Origin: CBDTTW01 sp965363675
GTDB lineage: Bacteria; Bacteroidota; Rhodothermia; Rhodothermales; DASSAV01
Assembly: GCA_965363675.1 (NCBI GenBank)
Contig: CBDTTW010000082.1
Coordinates: forward strand, 1 to 13,533
DNA length: 13,533 bases
Direction: 5' to 3'
The position numbers and the translations under genes were made by a program. Below, piece after piece: positions 1 to 7,660 of the stretch. The first letter of the stretch is position 1. Each line of letters opens with the position of its first letter. The notes beneath the pieces were generated by a model that saw only the letters and a program-made list of their open reading frames with translations, was not told where the DNA came from and ran no database searches.

Positions 1-1
1 G

Positions 2-751
2 GGGCGGTGGTTCCTCAAGTGGGGCGCCGCCGACGTGGCGCAAACCTTTGCCGCGGAGGCCGCCGGGCTTCGGGCGTTGCGGGGCGCCGGGACGGGCCTG
101 GTCGTGCCCGAGGTCGTCGGCATGGCGGCGGATGCCGAGGGCGGCTTTCTGCTCCTGGAGTGGCTGGAGGCCGGCCCCCCGACGCGCGCCGCCTGGCAGG
201 CGCTCGGCGAGGGGCTGGCCGCGCTGCACGCCTGCGGCGCCGACGCCTACGGCTGGCCCGAGGACAACTTCATCGGCCGCACGCCGCAGCAAAACACCGC
301 GTGCGCGGACTGGCCTGCGTTTTTCCGGGAGCGCCGGCTGGCGCCGCAGATTGCGCTTGCGCGGCGGCGCGGCCGGTGGCTTGCGCGTTGGGATGCCCCG
401 GCCGAACGCCTGCTGCGCCGCCTGGAAGATCTTTTGCCGCCGCGCCCGTCTGCGGCGCTGCTGCACGGCGACCTCTGGAGCGGCAACGCGATGACGCTCG
501 CCTCGGGCGAGGCGGCGCTCATCGACCCGGCGGTGTACCACGGCGACCGTGAAACCGACCTCGCCATGACGCGCCTGTTCGGGGGCTTCGACGAAGCGTT
601 CTACGACGCCTACGCGGCGGCCTATCCGCTGGAGAGCGGCGCCGCCGGGCGCGTGCGCCTCTACAATCTCTACCACCTGCTCAACCATCTCAACCTGTTC
701 GGCGGCGGCTACGCCTCAGCGGTCGAAGGGGCGCTCGGGGCCTACCGGTAA
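2..751 (+). CDS. Fructosamine/ketosamine-3-kinase family protein, 5' end outside window
   Basis: Partial gene: the reading frame is open from base 2, and its first residues (RWFLKWG) already match the conserved strand carrying the ATP-binding Lys, so the true start lies upstream. The GTG at 35 falls inside the domain and is not a plausible start. Family hallmarks seen are YGWPEDNFIG, then TPQQN and DW..FF, the catalytic-loop motif HGDLWSGN (bases about 463-489) and IDPAVYHGDRETDLAM as the metal-binding Asp region. Known role of the family (FN3K/aminoglycoside-kinase fold): ATP-dependent phosphorylation of ketosamine adducts on proteins or small amines, which destabilises them and so repairs glycation in the cytosol. 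249 residues are visible of a usual total near 290. Its last 36 bases overlap the end of the convergent hydrolase gene. No terminator is visible at the junction. Confidence 0.9.
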   Translation, partial: GRWFLKWGAADVAQTFAAEAAGLRALRGAGTGLVVPEVVGMAADAEGGFLLLEWLEAGPPTRAAWQALGEGLAALHACGADAYGWPEDNFIGRTPQQNTACADWPAFFRERRLAPQIALARRRGRWLARWDAPAERLLRRLEDLLPPRPSAALLHGDLWSGNAMTLASGEAALIDPAVYHGDRETDLAMTRLFGGFDEAFYDAYAAAYPLESGAAGRVRLYNLYHLLNHLNLFGGGYASAVEGALGAYR

Positions 752-1549
752 GCCCGCCTCGCGGGCAAAGCCGACGAGCAGGGCAAAGAACGCCTCCGGG
801 TGCTCCTTGTGCGGCAGGTGCCCGGCTTCCGGAAACACCTGGAGGCGCGCCTGCGGCAGGTCGGCCCGGATGCGCCCCAGGGCCGCGGCTCCGAGCAGCC
901 CATCCCGGCCGCCGCACACGACCAGCATCGGCAACGGAATTTGGGCGAGGCGCCTGCGGTACCCTGCGCGGTCGAGGTCGAGGCCGCCGAACGAGCCCCA
1001 CAGGCGGCCGAGGTGCGCGTGGCTGTCGGTGTGCGCCAGCACCGGGCCGAGCGGCGTGCGGCCGAGCAGGCGCCGGTGCAGGCCGGGGCGGCTCAGCGCC
1101 GGAGCCAGCCCGGCGAACGCGTCGAGCGGCGGCAGCAGGCGCTCGGCCCGGTGGAAGCCTCCCGGGCTGACGAGCGCGCAGGCGGCGTAGTGGGCGGGCG
1201 TATCGGCGGCGCACGCCAGGGCCAGCTTGCCCCCCATCGAGTGGCCCAGCAGAAGGGGGCGCTCCAGCCCCAGGCGATCCGCAAGCGCGGCGTACACCTC
1301 GGCGAAGTAGGCGAGCGAGAAGCGGCGCTCGGGCTTGTCGGAAGCCCCGGCGCCCAGCAGATCCGGGGCCAGCAAGCAAACGCCCTGCTGCGCGGCCGGA
1401 GGACCGAGCGCGCGGAACGTCCGCTCGCCGGTCGAGCCGAACCCGTGGAGCGCCAGCACGACGGCGCGGGCCTGCTCGGGGGGCGGGCCCCAGCAAGCGA
1501 GGGCATGCGCATAGCCGCCCGCCTCGACGCGCCGGTATAGGGCAGGCAC
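716..1549 (-). CDS. Alpha/beta-fold hydrolase
   Basis: A 277-residue protein with a complete alpha/beta hydrolase signature. It has HGFG (residues 35-38) as the oxyanion-hole loop, PDLLGAGAS after strand 4, nucleophile elbow GHSMGG with Ser104, CGGRD with acid Asp216 and EAGHLPH with catalytic His244. No signal peptide or membrane segment is seen, so it is probably cytosolic. The substrate cannot be told from the sequence; esterase, lipase-like and MenH-like activities all share this pattern. The start is GTG at 1549, only 4 bases after the HAD gene stop, so the two are probably co-transcribed and possibly translationally coupled. The stop codon lies inside the 3' end of the convergent kinase gene (36-base overlap). 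The family call is secure; a specific function is not. Confidence 0.88.
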   Translation of the reverse strand: MPALYRRVEAGGYAHALACWGPPPEQARAVVLALHGFGSTGERTFRALGPPAAQQGVCLLAPDLLGAGASDKPERRFSLAYFAEVYAALADRLGLERPLLLGHSMGGKLALACAADTPAHYAACALVSPGGFHRAERLLPPLDAFAGLAPALSRPGLHRRLLGRTPLGPVLAHTDSHAHLGRLWGSFGGLDLDRAGYRRRLAQIPLPMLVVCGGRDGLLGAAALGRIRADLPQARLQVFPEAGHLPHKEHPEAFFALLVGFAREAGLPVGPERPFDR

Positions 1550-1553
1550 GGGG

Positions 1554-2234
1554 CTAGGCGAGGGCCGCCAGGACGGCGTCGAGGTCGGCGAGGTCCTGGA
1601 GGATGCAGTCGGGGGCGTGCGCCGAGAGATCCTCGTGCGTATAGTTGCCCGTGCACACGGCGACGGCGCGCGCGCCGATGACGCGGCTGCACCGGATGTC
1701 GTGCTCGGTGTCGCCGATGATGACTACGTCGTGGCCGTGGAAGCGCGCGGGCGTAAGGGCGTGGGCGCGCGCCAGGGCGATAGCCGGCAGCGCGTTGCGG
1801 TCCTCGTGGTCGCTGCCGAAGGCTCCGAAGGAAAAAAAGTGGTCCAGCCCGGCCAGTTGCAGCTTGTAATACGCGATAGGCTCGACGTTGCCCGTCAGCA
1901 GCCCGAGCAGCACGTCGTCGGACTGGCGCAGGCGTTCCAGCAGCGCAGGCAGCCCGTCGAACACGGTGATATGATGCCCCTGAAGGAGCGCGTGCATGGC
2001 CTCGGTGTAGGCTTCCACGGCCCGGTCGAGCAGGGCGTCCACGTCGCGCTCGGGCAGGTCGTTGTGCCTGAGCACCTCGCGGATGATCTGGCGGTCGGTC
2101 TTCCCGGAGAACGTGACGCCGCGCGTGGCGATGGCGCGCCTGGCCACGTCGGAGAGGGCCTGCTCGACGGCCTTGCGCCCGGCGCCGGGCGTGGTGAGGA
2201 TGGTGCCGTCGATGTCGAACAGAATCAGCTTCAT
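1554..2234 (-). CDS. HAD-superfamily phosphatase (phosphoglycolate phosphatase-like)
   Basis: A 226-residue haloacid-dehalogenase-type hydrolase with all four motifs. Motif I at the N terminus is FDIDGT, with nucleophile Asp7 and acid/base Asp9. Motif II is LLTGN (Thr114), a Lys at 124 is a candidate for motif III, and motif IV is IIGDTEHD (Asp175, Asp179). The helical insert between motifs I and II (about residues 15-90) is the C1 cap of subfamily I, as in phosphoglycolate phosphatases and beta-phosphoglucomutases. The likely reaction is Mg-dependent hydrolysis of a small phosphomonoester in the cytosol; the substrate is unknown. ATG at 2234 puts motif I at residue 5, as is usual, and no Shine-Dalgarno is seen. 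It lies 42 bases after the dehydratase gene and 4 bases before the hydrolase gene, so it is probably the middle gene of a three-gene transcript. Confidence 0.88.
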   Translation of the reverse strand: MKLILFDIDGTILTTPGAGRKAVEQALSDVARRAIATRGVTFSGKTDRQIIREVLRHNDLPERDVDALLDRAVEAYTEAMHALLQGHHITVFDGLPALLERLRQSDDVLLGLLTGNVEPIAYYKLQLAGLDHFFSFGAFGSDHEDRNALPAIALARAHALTPARFHGHDVVIIGDTEHDIRCSRVIGARAVAVCTGNYTHEDLSAHAPDCILQDLADLDAVLAALA

Positions 2235-2276
2235 GAAGCTCAGGTTATCGTGAACCGCCCGAAAGCGGCGGCAAGG

Positions 2277-3395
2277 TCAGCGGCCGGCGTCCGTAAGGCG
2301 GCGCCCGTACTGGGTTTCGTAGTAGCTGCGGTACGACTGGTCCTGCACGGCGGCCAGCCATGCCGGGTTGCCGAGGTGCCAGGCGACGGTTTTGGCGAGG
2401 CCCTCTTCGAGCGTGTGCGCCGGCGCCCAGCCCAGCGTTTCGCGGATGCGCCCGATGTCCATGGCGTAGCGGAAGTCGTGGCCGGGGCGGTCGGCGACGT
2501 AGCGGATGAGCGCCCGCGACGTGTGCGGCGGGCGCCCGAGCGCTTCATCGACCAGGTCGAGCAGCAGATGCACCAGTTCGAGGTTGGTGCGCTCGCACTG
2601 GCCGCCGATGGCGTACGTTTCGCCGTCGGCGCCGTAGCGCAGCACCCGTTCGATGGCTTCGCAGTGGTCCTCCACGTACAGCCAGTCGCGGATGTTGGCG
2701 CCGCGCCCGTAGACCGGTATTTCGCGCCCCGCCGCCGCATTGGCGATGCAGAGCGGGATCAGCTTTTCGGGAAACTGGTGCGGGCCGTAGTTGTTGGTGC
2801 AGTTCGAGAGGACGGTCGGCAGGCCGTAGGTATGGTGGTAGGCGCGCACGAGGTGATCGGAGGCAGCCTTCGAGGCCGAGTACGGCGAGCGCGGATCGTA
2901 GGGGGTGGTTTCGCTGAAGGCGCCCTCCGGGCCGAGGCTTCCGAAGACCTCGTCGGTGGAGATGTGGTGGAAGCGGCGCCCGGCGAAGCCGCCCCCGGCC
3001 GTCCACGCGGCGCGCGCCGCCTCCAGCAGCGTCGCCGTGCCGACGACGTTGGTGCGCACGAAGGCGAGCGGATCGAGGATAGAGCGGTCCACGTGGCTCT
3101 CGGCGGCGAAGTGCACCACCGTCGTGATGGGGTGCGCCGCGAACACGGCGCGCACGGCCTCGGCGTCGGCGATGTCGGCGCGCACGAAATGGTAGTTGGG
3201 CAGGCCCTGGATCGGCTCCAGGCTGAGCAGGCAGCCCGCGTACGTGAGCGCGTCGAGGTTGACCCACGTCACGCCGGGGCAGCGGGGCGCCATCCGGAGC
3301 AGGAAGTTGGCCCCGATGAAGCCGGCGCCGCCCGTGACGAGGACGCAGCGCGGCTGGTGCGCCGGGGCGGCAGGCGTGGCAGTAGAATCGGACAT
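2277..3395 (-). CDS. rfbB: dTDP-glucose 4,6-dehydratase
   Basis: A 372-residue extended short-chain dehydrogenase/reductase. It shows the NAD-binding TGGAGFIG (residues 21-28), HFAAESHVDRS, the RmlB-type catalytic triplet STDEVFG (Thr147, Asp148, Glu149), the YSASK motif (Tyr172, Lys176) and NNYGPHQFPEKLIP, followed by RDWLYVEDHC. Together these identify the dTDP-glucose dehydratase rather than UDP-glucose epimerase. It converts dTDP-glucose to dTDP-4-keto-6-deoxyglucose, the committed step to dTDP-rhamnose and related surface sugars. I chose ATG 3395 because the Rossmann strand begins about 17 residues later; the open frame extends to a TTG at 3458 through an unconserved stretch. The usual partners rmlA, rmlC and rmlD are not in this window. 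A HAD phosphatase and a hydrolase follow on the same strand. The gene is divergent from polA, with 142 bases between their starts. Confidence 0.93.
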   Translation of the reverse strand: MSDSTATPAAPAHQPRCVLVTGGAGFIGANFLLRMAPRCPGVTWVNLDALTYAGCLLSLEPIQGLPNYHFVRADIADAEAVRAVFAAHPITTVVHFAAESHVDRSILDPLAFVRTNVVGTATLLEAARAAWTAGGGFAGRRFHHISTDEVFGSLGPEGAFSETTPYDPRSPYSASKAASDHLVRAYHHTYGLPTVLSNCTNNYGPHQFPEKLIPLCIANAAAGREIPVYGRGANIRDWLYVEDHCEAIERVLRYGADGETYAIGGQCERTNLELVHLLLDLVDEALGRPPHTSRALIRYVADRPGHDFRYAMDIGRIRETLGWAPAHTLEEGLAKTVAWHLGNPAWLAAVQDQSYRSYYETQYGRRLTDAGR

Positions 3396-3480
3396 GCGTT
3401 GCGCCGCGAGGGCGCCGAACTGGAATAAAACCGTGAGGAAGGCGGGGGCGGCGCTCAAACGCCGACCCGTGCATTAGCTT

Positions 3481-3530
3481 AAGGAGGTCATCGCCCCCCT
3501 GAAGTCCCACGCACCCGGCGGACGGCCTCC
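3481..3530 (+). promoter_or_regulatory. Strong Shine-Dalgarno-like AAGGAGGT without a start codon, in a possible hairpin
   Basis: Bases 3481-3488 read AAGGAGGT, a near-perfect complement of the 16S rRNA 3' end. The first canonical start codon in the polA frame is 50 bases further on, at 3538. In that frame only a CTG (3499) lies at a usable distance, and a stop (3475-3477) closes the frame upstream. The segment 3483-3489 (GGAGGTC) can pair with 3524-3530 (GGCCTCC), 7 pairs including one G-T, which would mask the site. Function is unproven: it could be a leader structure, a start at a non-canonical codon, or chance. Confidence 0.3.
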
Positions 3531-3537
3531 GGAATCT

Positions 3538-6354
3538 ATGTCGAACGCGGCTCCTTCTCCCAACCCCGAAGATACGTCCGTGCAGCGGCGCCTGTACCTT
3601 TTGGACGCGCTCGCGCTGGCGTACCGCTCGCACTTTATTTTCATCGCCCGCCCTCTCGTCAACTCGAAGGGGCAGAACACCTCCGCTTCGTACGGCTTCA
3701 CGTCGGCGCTGCTGCGCCTGATCGAGCAGCACGGCATCGAAGATATCGTCGTCGTGTTCGACTGCCTCGACGGGGCGACCAACTTCCGCGAAGAACTCTA
3801 CGGCGACTACAAGGCGCACCGGCCGCCTATGCCCGACGACCTGAAGGCGAACCTGCCCTACATCAAGCAGATCGTGCAGGCGCTCGATATTCCCGTCGTG
3901 GAGGTTTCGGGCGTCGAGGCCGACGATGCCATCGGCACCCTTGCCTGCAAGGCGCAAGCGCAGGGGGCCGACGTGGTGATCGTCTCGCCCGACAAGGACT
4001 TCCAGCAGCTCCTCCGGCCCGGCTTGACCATCTACCGCCCGGCCTACAAAGGCGAGGAGTTCGACCCGATCACCGAGGACTCGTTCCGCGAGCGCTTCGG
4101 CCTGGAGCCGCCGCAGTTCATCGACGTGCTGGCGCTCATGGGCGACGCTTCGGACAACGTGCCGGGCGTGCCGGGCATCGGCGAGAAAACCGCCGTCAAG
4201 CTGGTGCAGCAGTACGGCAGCGTCGAGAACCTGCTTCAGCACGTCGAGGAGGTTTCGGGCAAAAAGGCGCGCGAAGGGCTGGAGCAGCACCGCGCCGACG
4301 CGCTGATGAGCAAGGACCTCGTCACGATCCGCACCGACCTCGACGCCGAGGTGGACTGGGAGCAGAGCCGGCGCGTCCGCCCCGACTTTGGGCGCCTCCG
4401 GACGCTCTTCGGCGAGCTGGAGTTTACCTCGCTGCTGCGGCGCGTCGAGCAGCAGCACTTGCAGGAGACGCTCGCGCGCAGCGGCGCTCTGGCCCCGGCC
4501 GAGGCGCCCGACGACCCGGCGCTCTCCTTCGACTTCGGCCCCTACGAGCAGGTCGAGAGCCTGGATACGCACCCGACGGCCTACCACACCGTCACGACGC
4601 GCGCCGACCTCGACGCCCTGGCGGCGCTCCTGGCCGAGCGCGACGTGATCTCGCTCGACACCGAGACCACGTCCACCGATCCGATGTGGGCCTCGCTCGT
4701 GGGCATGTCGTTCGCGTGGCAGGACTACGAGGCGTGGTACGTCCCGACGCCTTTGCCCGACGGAACCCCCACCGAGGAAGTCCTGGGCGTCATCGGGCCG
4801 CTCGTCCGGGACAAACGGCTCGTCGGGCACAACCTCAAGTACGACGCGGCCGTGCTGGCCCGCCACGGCGCTCCGCTCGCCGGCCCCTTCTTCGACACGA
4901 TGGTGGCGCACTACCTGATCGCCCCCGAGGAGCCCCACGGCCTCGACGCGACGGTGCGCAAGCATCTGAACTACCGCACCGTGCCCATCACCGACCTCAT
5001 CGGCACGGGCCGAAACCAGCGCTCGATGCGCGACGTGCCCCTCGAAGCCGTCGCGCCGTACGCCTGCGAGGATGCCGACGTGACGTGGCGCCTGGCCGAG
5101 CGGCTGCGCCCCGAGCTGGAGGCGGCGGGTCTGCTGGAGATCGCCGAGCGGATGGAGTTTCCGCTGATCCATGTGCTCGGCGACATGGAGCTGTGCGGCA
5201 TCCGCGTGGACCCGGATTTGCTCAAGGTCATCTCGGCCGAACTGGAGCAGGGCGTCGACCGGCTGGAGCAGGAGATTTACGCCAGCGCCGGCTCGACGTT
5301 CAGCATCGGCAGCACGCAGCAGCTTTGCACGATCCTGTTCGAGCGCCTGGAGCTGCCGGTCGTCGAAAAGACGGCCAAGGGCAAGCCTTCCACGCGCGAG
5401 CACGTGCTTCAGGAGCTTGCCGGGCGGCACCCGCTGCCGGGGCTCATCCTCGACTGGCGGCAGCTTACCAAGCTCAAAAGCACCTACGTCGATAGCCTCG
5501 GCGGCCTCGTGCACCCGGAGACGGGCCGCGTGCATACGAGCTTCAACCAGACGATAGCGGCCACCGGGCGGCTGAGCAGCTCCAACCCCAACCTGCAAAA
5601 CATCCCGGTGCGCTCCGAGATGGGGCGCGAGATCCGCAAGGCGTTCGTCCCGCAGGCCGGCTGGAAGCTCGTCTCGGCGGACTACGTGCAGATCGAGCTG
5701 CGCATCCTGGCCTCGCTCAGCGGCGACGAGGCGCTGCGGGCGGCCTTCCTCCAGGGCGAGGACGTGCACACGGCCACCGCCGCGCGCGTCTACGGCGTCG
5801 CCCTGGCCGAGGTCACGCGCGAGCAGCGCCGCAAGGCCAAGGAGGTCAACTACGGCATTCCGTACGGCATCTCGGGGTGGGGGCTGGCCCGGCGCATCCG
5901 CTCGTCGGTGCAGGAGGCGCAGCAGCTCATCGACCAGTACCAGCGCTCGTTCCCGCGCGTGTCGAACTTCCTGAACGAGCTGATCGAGCGGGCGCGTGAG
6001 AAGGGCTACGCCGAGACGCTGCTCGGGCGGCGGCGCTACCTGCCCGAGATCCGCGCCCGCAACCACAACGACCGCTCGTTCGCTGAGCGCGTGGCCGTGA
6101 ACATGCCGGTGCAGGGCACCCAGGCCGACATGATCAAGCTGGCGATGGTGCGCATCCACGAGCGCCTGCGCGCCGAGGGCTTGCACAGCCGGATGCTGCT
6201 TCAGGTGCACGACGAGCTGGTGTTCGAGGCGCCCGAGGAGGAGGTGGCGCCGCTCAAACGGCTCGTCGAGGAAGAGATGGTGCAGGCGCTGCCGCTGGAG
6301 GTGCCGGTGGCGGTGGAAATCGGCGTGGGCGACAACTGGCTCGAAGCGCACTGA
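3538..6354 (+). CDS. polA: DNA polymerase I
   Basis: A 938-residue, three-domain Pol I (E. coli has 928). The N-terminal 5'-3' nuclease (about 18-310) keeps its metal-ligand motifs LLDA, VFDCLDG, EADDAIG, SPDKDF and GDASDNVPG. The 3'-5' proofreading domain (about 350-540) keeps all five key residues: Asp374/Glu376 in LDTET, Asp436 in HNLKYD, and Tyr508/Asp512 in YACED. The polymerase domain has motif A SADYVQIELR (Asp715), O-helix RRKAKEVNYG (Arg764, Lys768, Tyr772) and motif C VHDE (Asp892). It fills gaps in excision repair and removes Okazaki primers. The O-helix residue equal to E. coli Phe762 is Tyr, which in other Pol I enzymes relaxes discrimination against dideoxynucleotides. ATG 3538 gives a normal short N-terminal extension; no Shine-Dalgarno lies directly before it. 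The first M16 gene begins 10 bases after the stop. Confidence 0.98.
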   Translation: MSNAAPSPNPEDTSVQRRLYLLDALALAYRSHFIFIARPLVNSKGQNTSASYGFTSALLRLIEQHGIEDIVVVFDCLDGATNFREELYGDYKAHRPPMPDDLKANLPYIKQIVQALDIPVVEVSGVEADDAIGTLACKAQAQGADVVIVSPDKDFQQLLRPGLTIYRPAYKGEEFDPITEDSFRERFGLEPPQFIDVLALMGDASDNVPGVPGIGEKTAVKLVQQYGSVENLLQHVEEVSGKKAREGLEQHRADALMSKDLVTIRTDLDAEVDWEQSRRVRPDFGRLRTLFGELEFTSLLRRVEQQHLQETLARSGALAPAEAPDDPALSFDFGPYEQVESLDTHPTAYHTVTTRADLDALAALLAERDVISLDTETTSTDPMWASLVGMSFAWQDYEAWYVPTPLPDGTPTEEVLGVIGPLVRDKRLVGHNLKYDAAVLARHGAPLAGPFFDTMVAHYLIAPEEPHGLDATVRKHLNYRTVPITDLIGTGRNQRSMRDVPLEAVAPYACEDADVTWRLAERLRPELEAAGLLEIAERMEFPLIHVLGDMELCGIRVDPDLLKVISAELEQGVDRLEQEIYASAGSTFSIGSTQQLCTILFERLELPVVEKTAKGKPSTREHVLQELAGRHPLPGLILDWRQLTKLKSTYVDSLGGLVHPETGRVHTSFNQTIAATGRLSSSNPNLQNIPVRSEMGREIRKAFVPQAGWKLVSADYVQIELRILASLSGDEALRAAFLQGEDVHTATAARVYGVALAEVTREQRRKAKEVNYGIPYGISGWGLARRIRSSVQEAQQLIDQYQRSFPRVSNFLNELIERAREKGYAETLLGRRRYLPEIRARNHNDRSFAERVAVNMPVQGTQADMIKLAMVRIHERLRAEGLHSRMLLQVHDELVFEAPEEEVAPLKRLVEEEMVQALPLEVPVAVEIGVGDNWLEAH

Positions 6355-6364
6355 CGGGCGGACG

Positions 6365-7660
6365 ATGGCAGAGGGCTTTACATTCGTGCAGGAACGCAGC
6401 GGCATCGCGGAGTTCACCCTCGACGCCAACGGGATGCAGGTGCTCGTGGCGCAGCAGCGCGTAGCCCCGGTCGTGACGCTCATGGTGACCTACCGCGTGG
6501 GCAGCCGCAACGAAGGCGCCGGCCTGACCGGGGCCACGCATTTCCTCGAACACCTGATGTTCAAGGGCAGCCGGCGCTTCAACAAGCGCGCCGGCGCGTC
6601 GGTCTTCAACGTGCTGCAACAGGTGGGCGCGCAGATCAACGCCACTACCTGGCTCGACCGGACCAACTACTACGAGCTGCTCCCGGCTGAGCACCTGGAT
6701 CTGGCGATGGATGTGGAGTCGGACCGGATGCGCGGGGCCCTGCTCGACCCGGCCGACGTAGAGCAAGAGCGCACCGTGATCCTGAACGAGTTCGACCGGG
6801 GCGAGAACGACCCGCTGCGCAAGCTCCACCAGGCCATTTTTGCGACGGCTTACCAGGCGCACCCGTACCGCCACCCGACCATCGGCTGGCGCTGCGACAT
6901 CGAGCAGATCACGGCGGACGATCTGCGCGGCTTCTACGACACGTTTTACTGGCCCAACCTCGCCACGCTCTCGGTTATCGGCGACGTGGAGCCGGAGGCG
7001 GCCCTGGCGCTTGCGGCGCGGCGCTTCGGGGGGATCCCGGCGGCGCCGGTCGCGCCGGCGGCGGTGCGCACCCGGGAGCCGGCGCAAGAGGGCGCGCGGC
7101 GCGTCGAGGTGCGGCGCCCGGGCGAGCTAGGGGCCCTCACCCTGGCGTTCAAGGGGCCGGACGGCTTGCACCCCGACGCCGACGCGCTCGATGTGCTCTC
7201 GGTGCTGCTCTCGCTCGGCAAGTCGAGTCTGCTCTACCGAAGGCTCACCGACCGGGGGCTTGCCACGTCGGCCCACGCCGCCAACTTCCGCCTGCGCGAC
7301 CCCGGGCTGTTCTATCTCACCGTGCAACTGCCGCCGGGGCGCACGCACGCCGAGGCCGAGGAGGCGGTGTGGGCGTGCCTCCGCGAGGCGCAGTCCGGGA
7401 GCTTCACGCCCGAGGATGTGCAGCGCGCTCAGGCCCAACTGGCGGCGCGGCAAGCGTACTCGAAGGACGGACCATTCGCCGTCGCCTCGCTGCTCAACGA
7501 GGCCATCGCCGTGGGCGACTGGACGCTCTACGCTTCGTACCTGGACCGCGTGGCGGCCGTTTCCGCCGGAGACGTAGCCGAGGCGGCGCGGCGCTGGTTG
7601 CAGCCTGCGCACTCGACGGTCGGGGAGTACATTCCCACGGCGGGGGAGGATAGGCTATGA
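6365..7660 (+). CDS. M16 family zinc peptidase, catalytic (zinc-site) subunit
   Basis: A 431-residue protein of the insulinase/pitrilysin (M16) family, the size of the M16B two-domain type. The inverted zinc motif HxxEH is present as HFLEH (His59, Glu62, His63), and the third ligand is Glu142 in VILNEFDRGENDP. The middle part (about 170-225) carries the usual YRHPTIG and ITADDLRGFY segments. In the C-terminal domain the place of the substrate-binding Arg/Tyr pair reads LTDRGLATS, with Leu294 and Thr301 instead of Arg and Tyr. This protein therefore has the zinc site but not the R/Y pair, the pattern of the catalytic half of heterodimeric M16B proteases such as mitochondrial processing peptidase. 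No signal peptide is seen, so cytosolic peptide degradation is likely. It begins 10 bases after polA and overlaps the next gene by ATGA (7657-7660). Confidence 0.94.
   Translation: MAEGFTFVQERSGIAEFTLDANGMQVLVAQQRVAPVVTLMVTYRVGSRNEGAGLTGATHFLEHLMFKGSRRFNKRAGASVFNVLQQVGAQINATTWLDRTNYYELLPAEHLDLAMDVESDRMRGALLDPADVEQERTVILNEFDRGENDPLRKLHQAIFATAYQAHPYRHPTIGWRCDIEQITADDLRGFYDTFYWPNLATLSVIGDVEPEAALALAARRFGGIPAAPVAPAAVRTREPAQEGARRVEVRRPGELGALTLAFKGPDGLHPDADALDVLSVLLSLGKSSLLYRRLTDRGLATSAHAANFRLRDPGLFYLTVQLPPGRTHAEAEEAVWACLREAQSGSFTPEDVQRAQAQLAARQAYSKDGPFAVASLLNEAIAVGDWTLYASYLDRVAAVSAGDVAEAARRWLQPAHSTVGEYIPTAGEDRL

Noticed and set aside
2240..2276. Small GC hairpin between the dehydratase and HAD genes as a terminator
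   Set aside because: The stem is short and no T run follows on the minus strand. The short gap favours read-through.
1617..3428. Plus-strand open frame of 603 codons
   Set aside because: It is the antisense shadow of the HAD and dehydratase genes, both of which have complete catalytic motifs. The product is Val/Gly/Arg/Ala-rich with no recognisable domain.
3396..3458. Longer dehydratase form starting at TTG 3458
   Set aside because: The extra 21 residues are not typical of RmlB, and ATG 3395 already leaves about 17 residues before the NAD-binding strand.
2545..6483. Minus-strand open frame of 1312 codons antisense to polA
   Set aside because: It lies opposite the fully conserved polA gene, and its product is low-complexity (His, Arg, Val, Glu-rich) without any motif. 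Long antisense frames are common in GC-rich DNA with strong third-position bias. Its left end merely runs into a shadow frame of the dehydratase gene.
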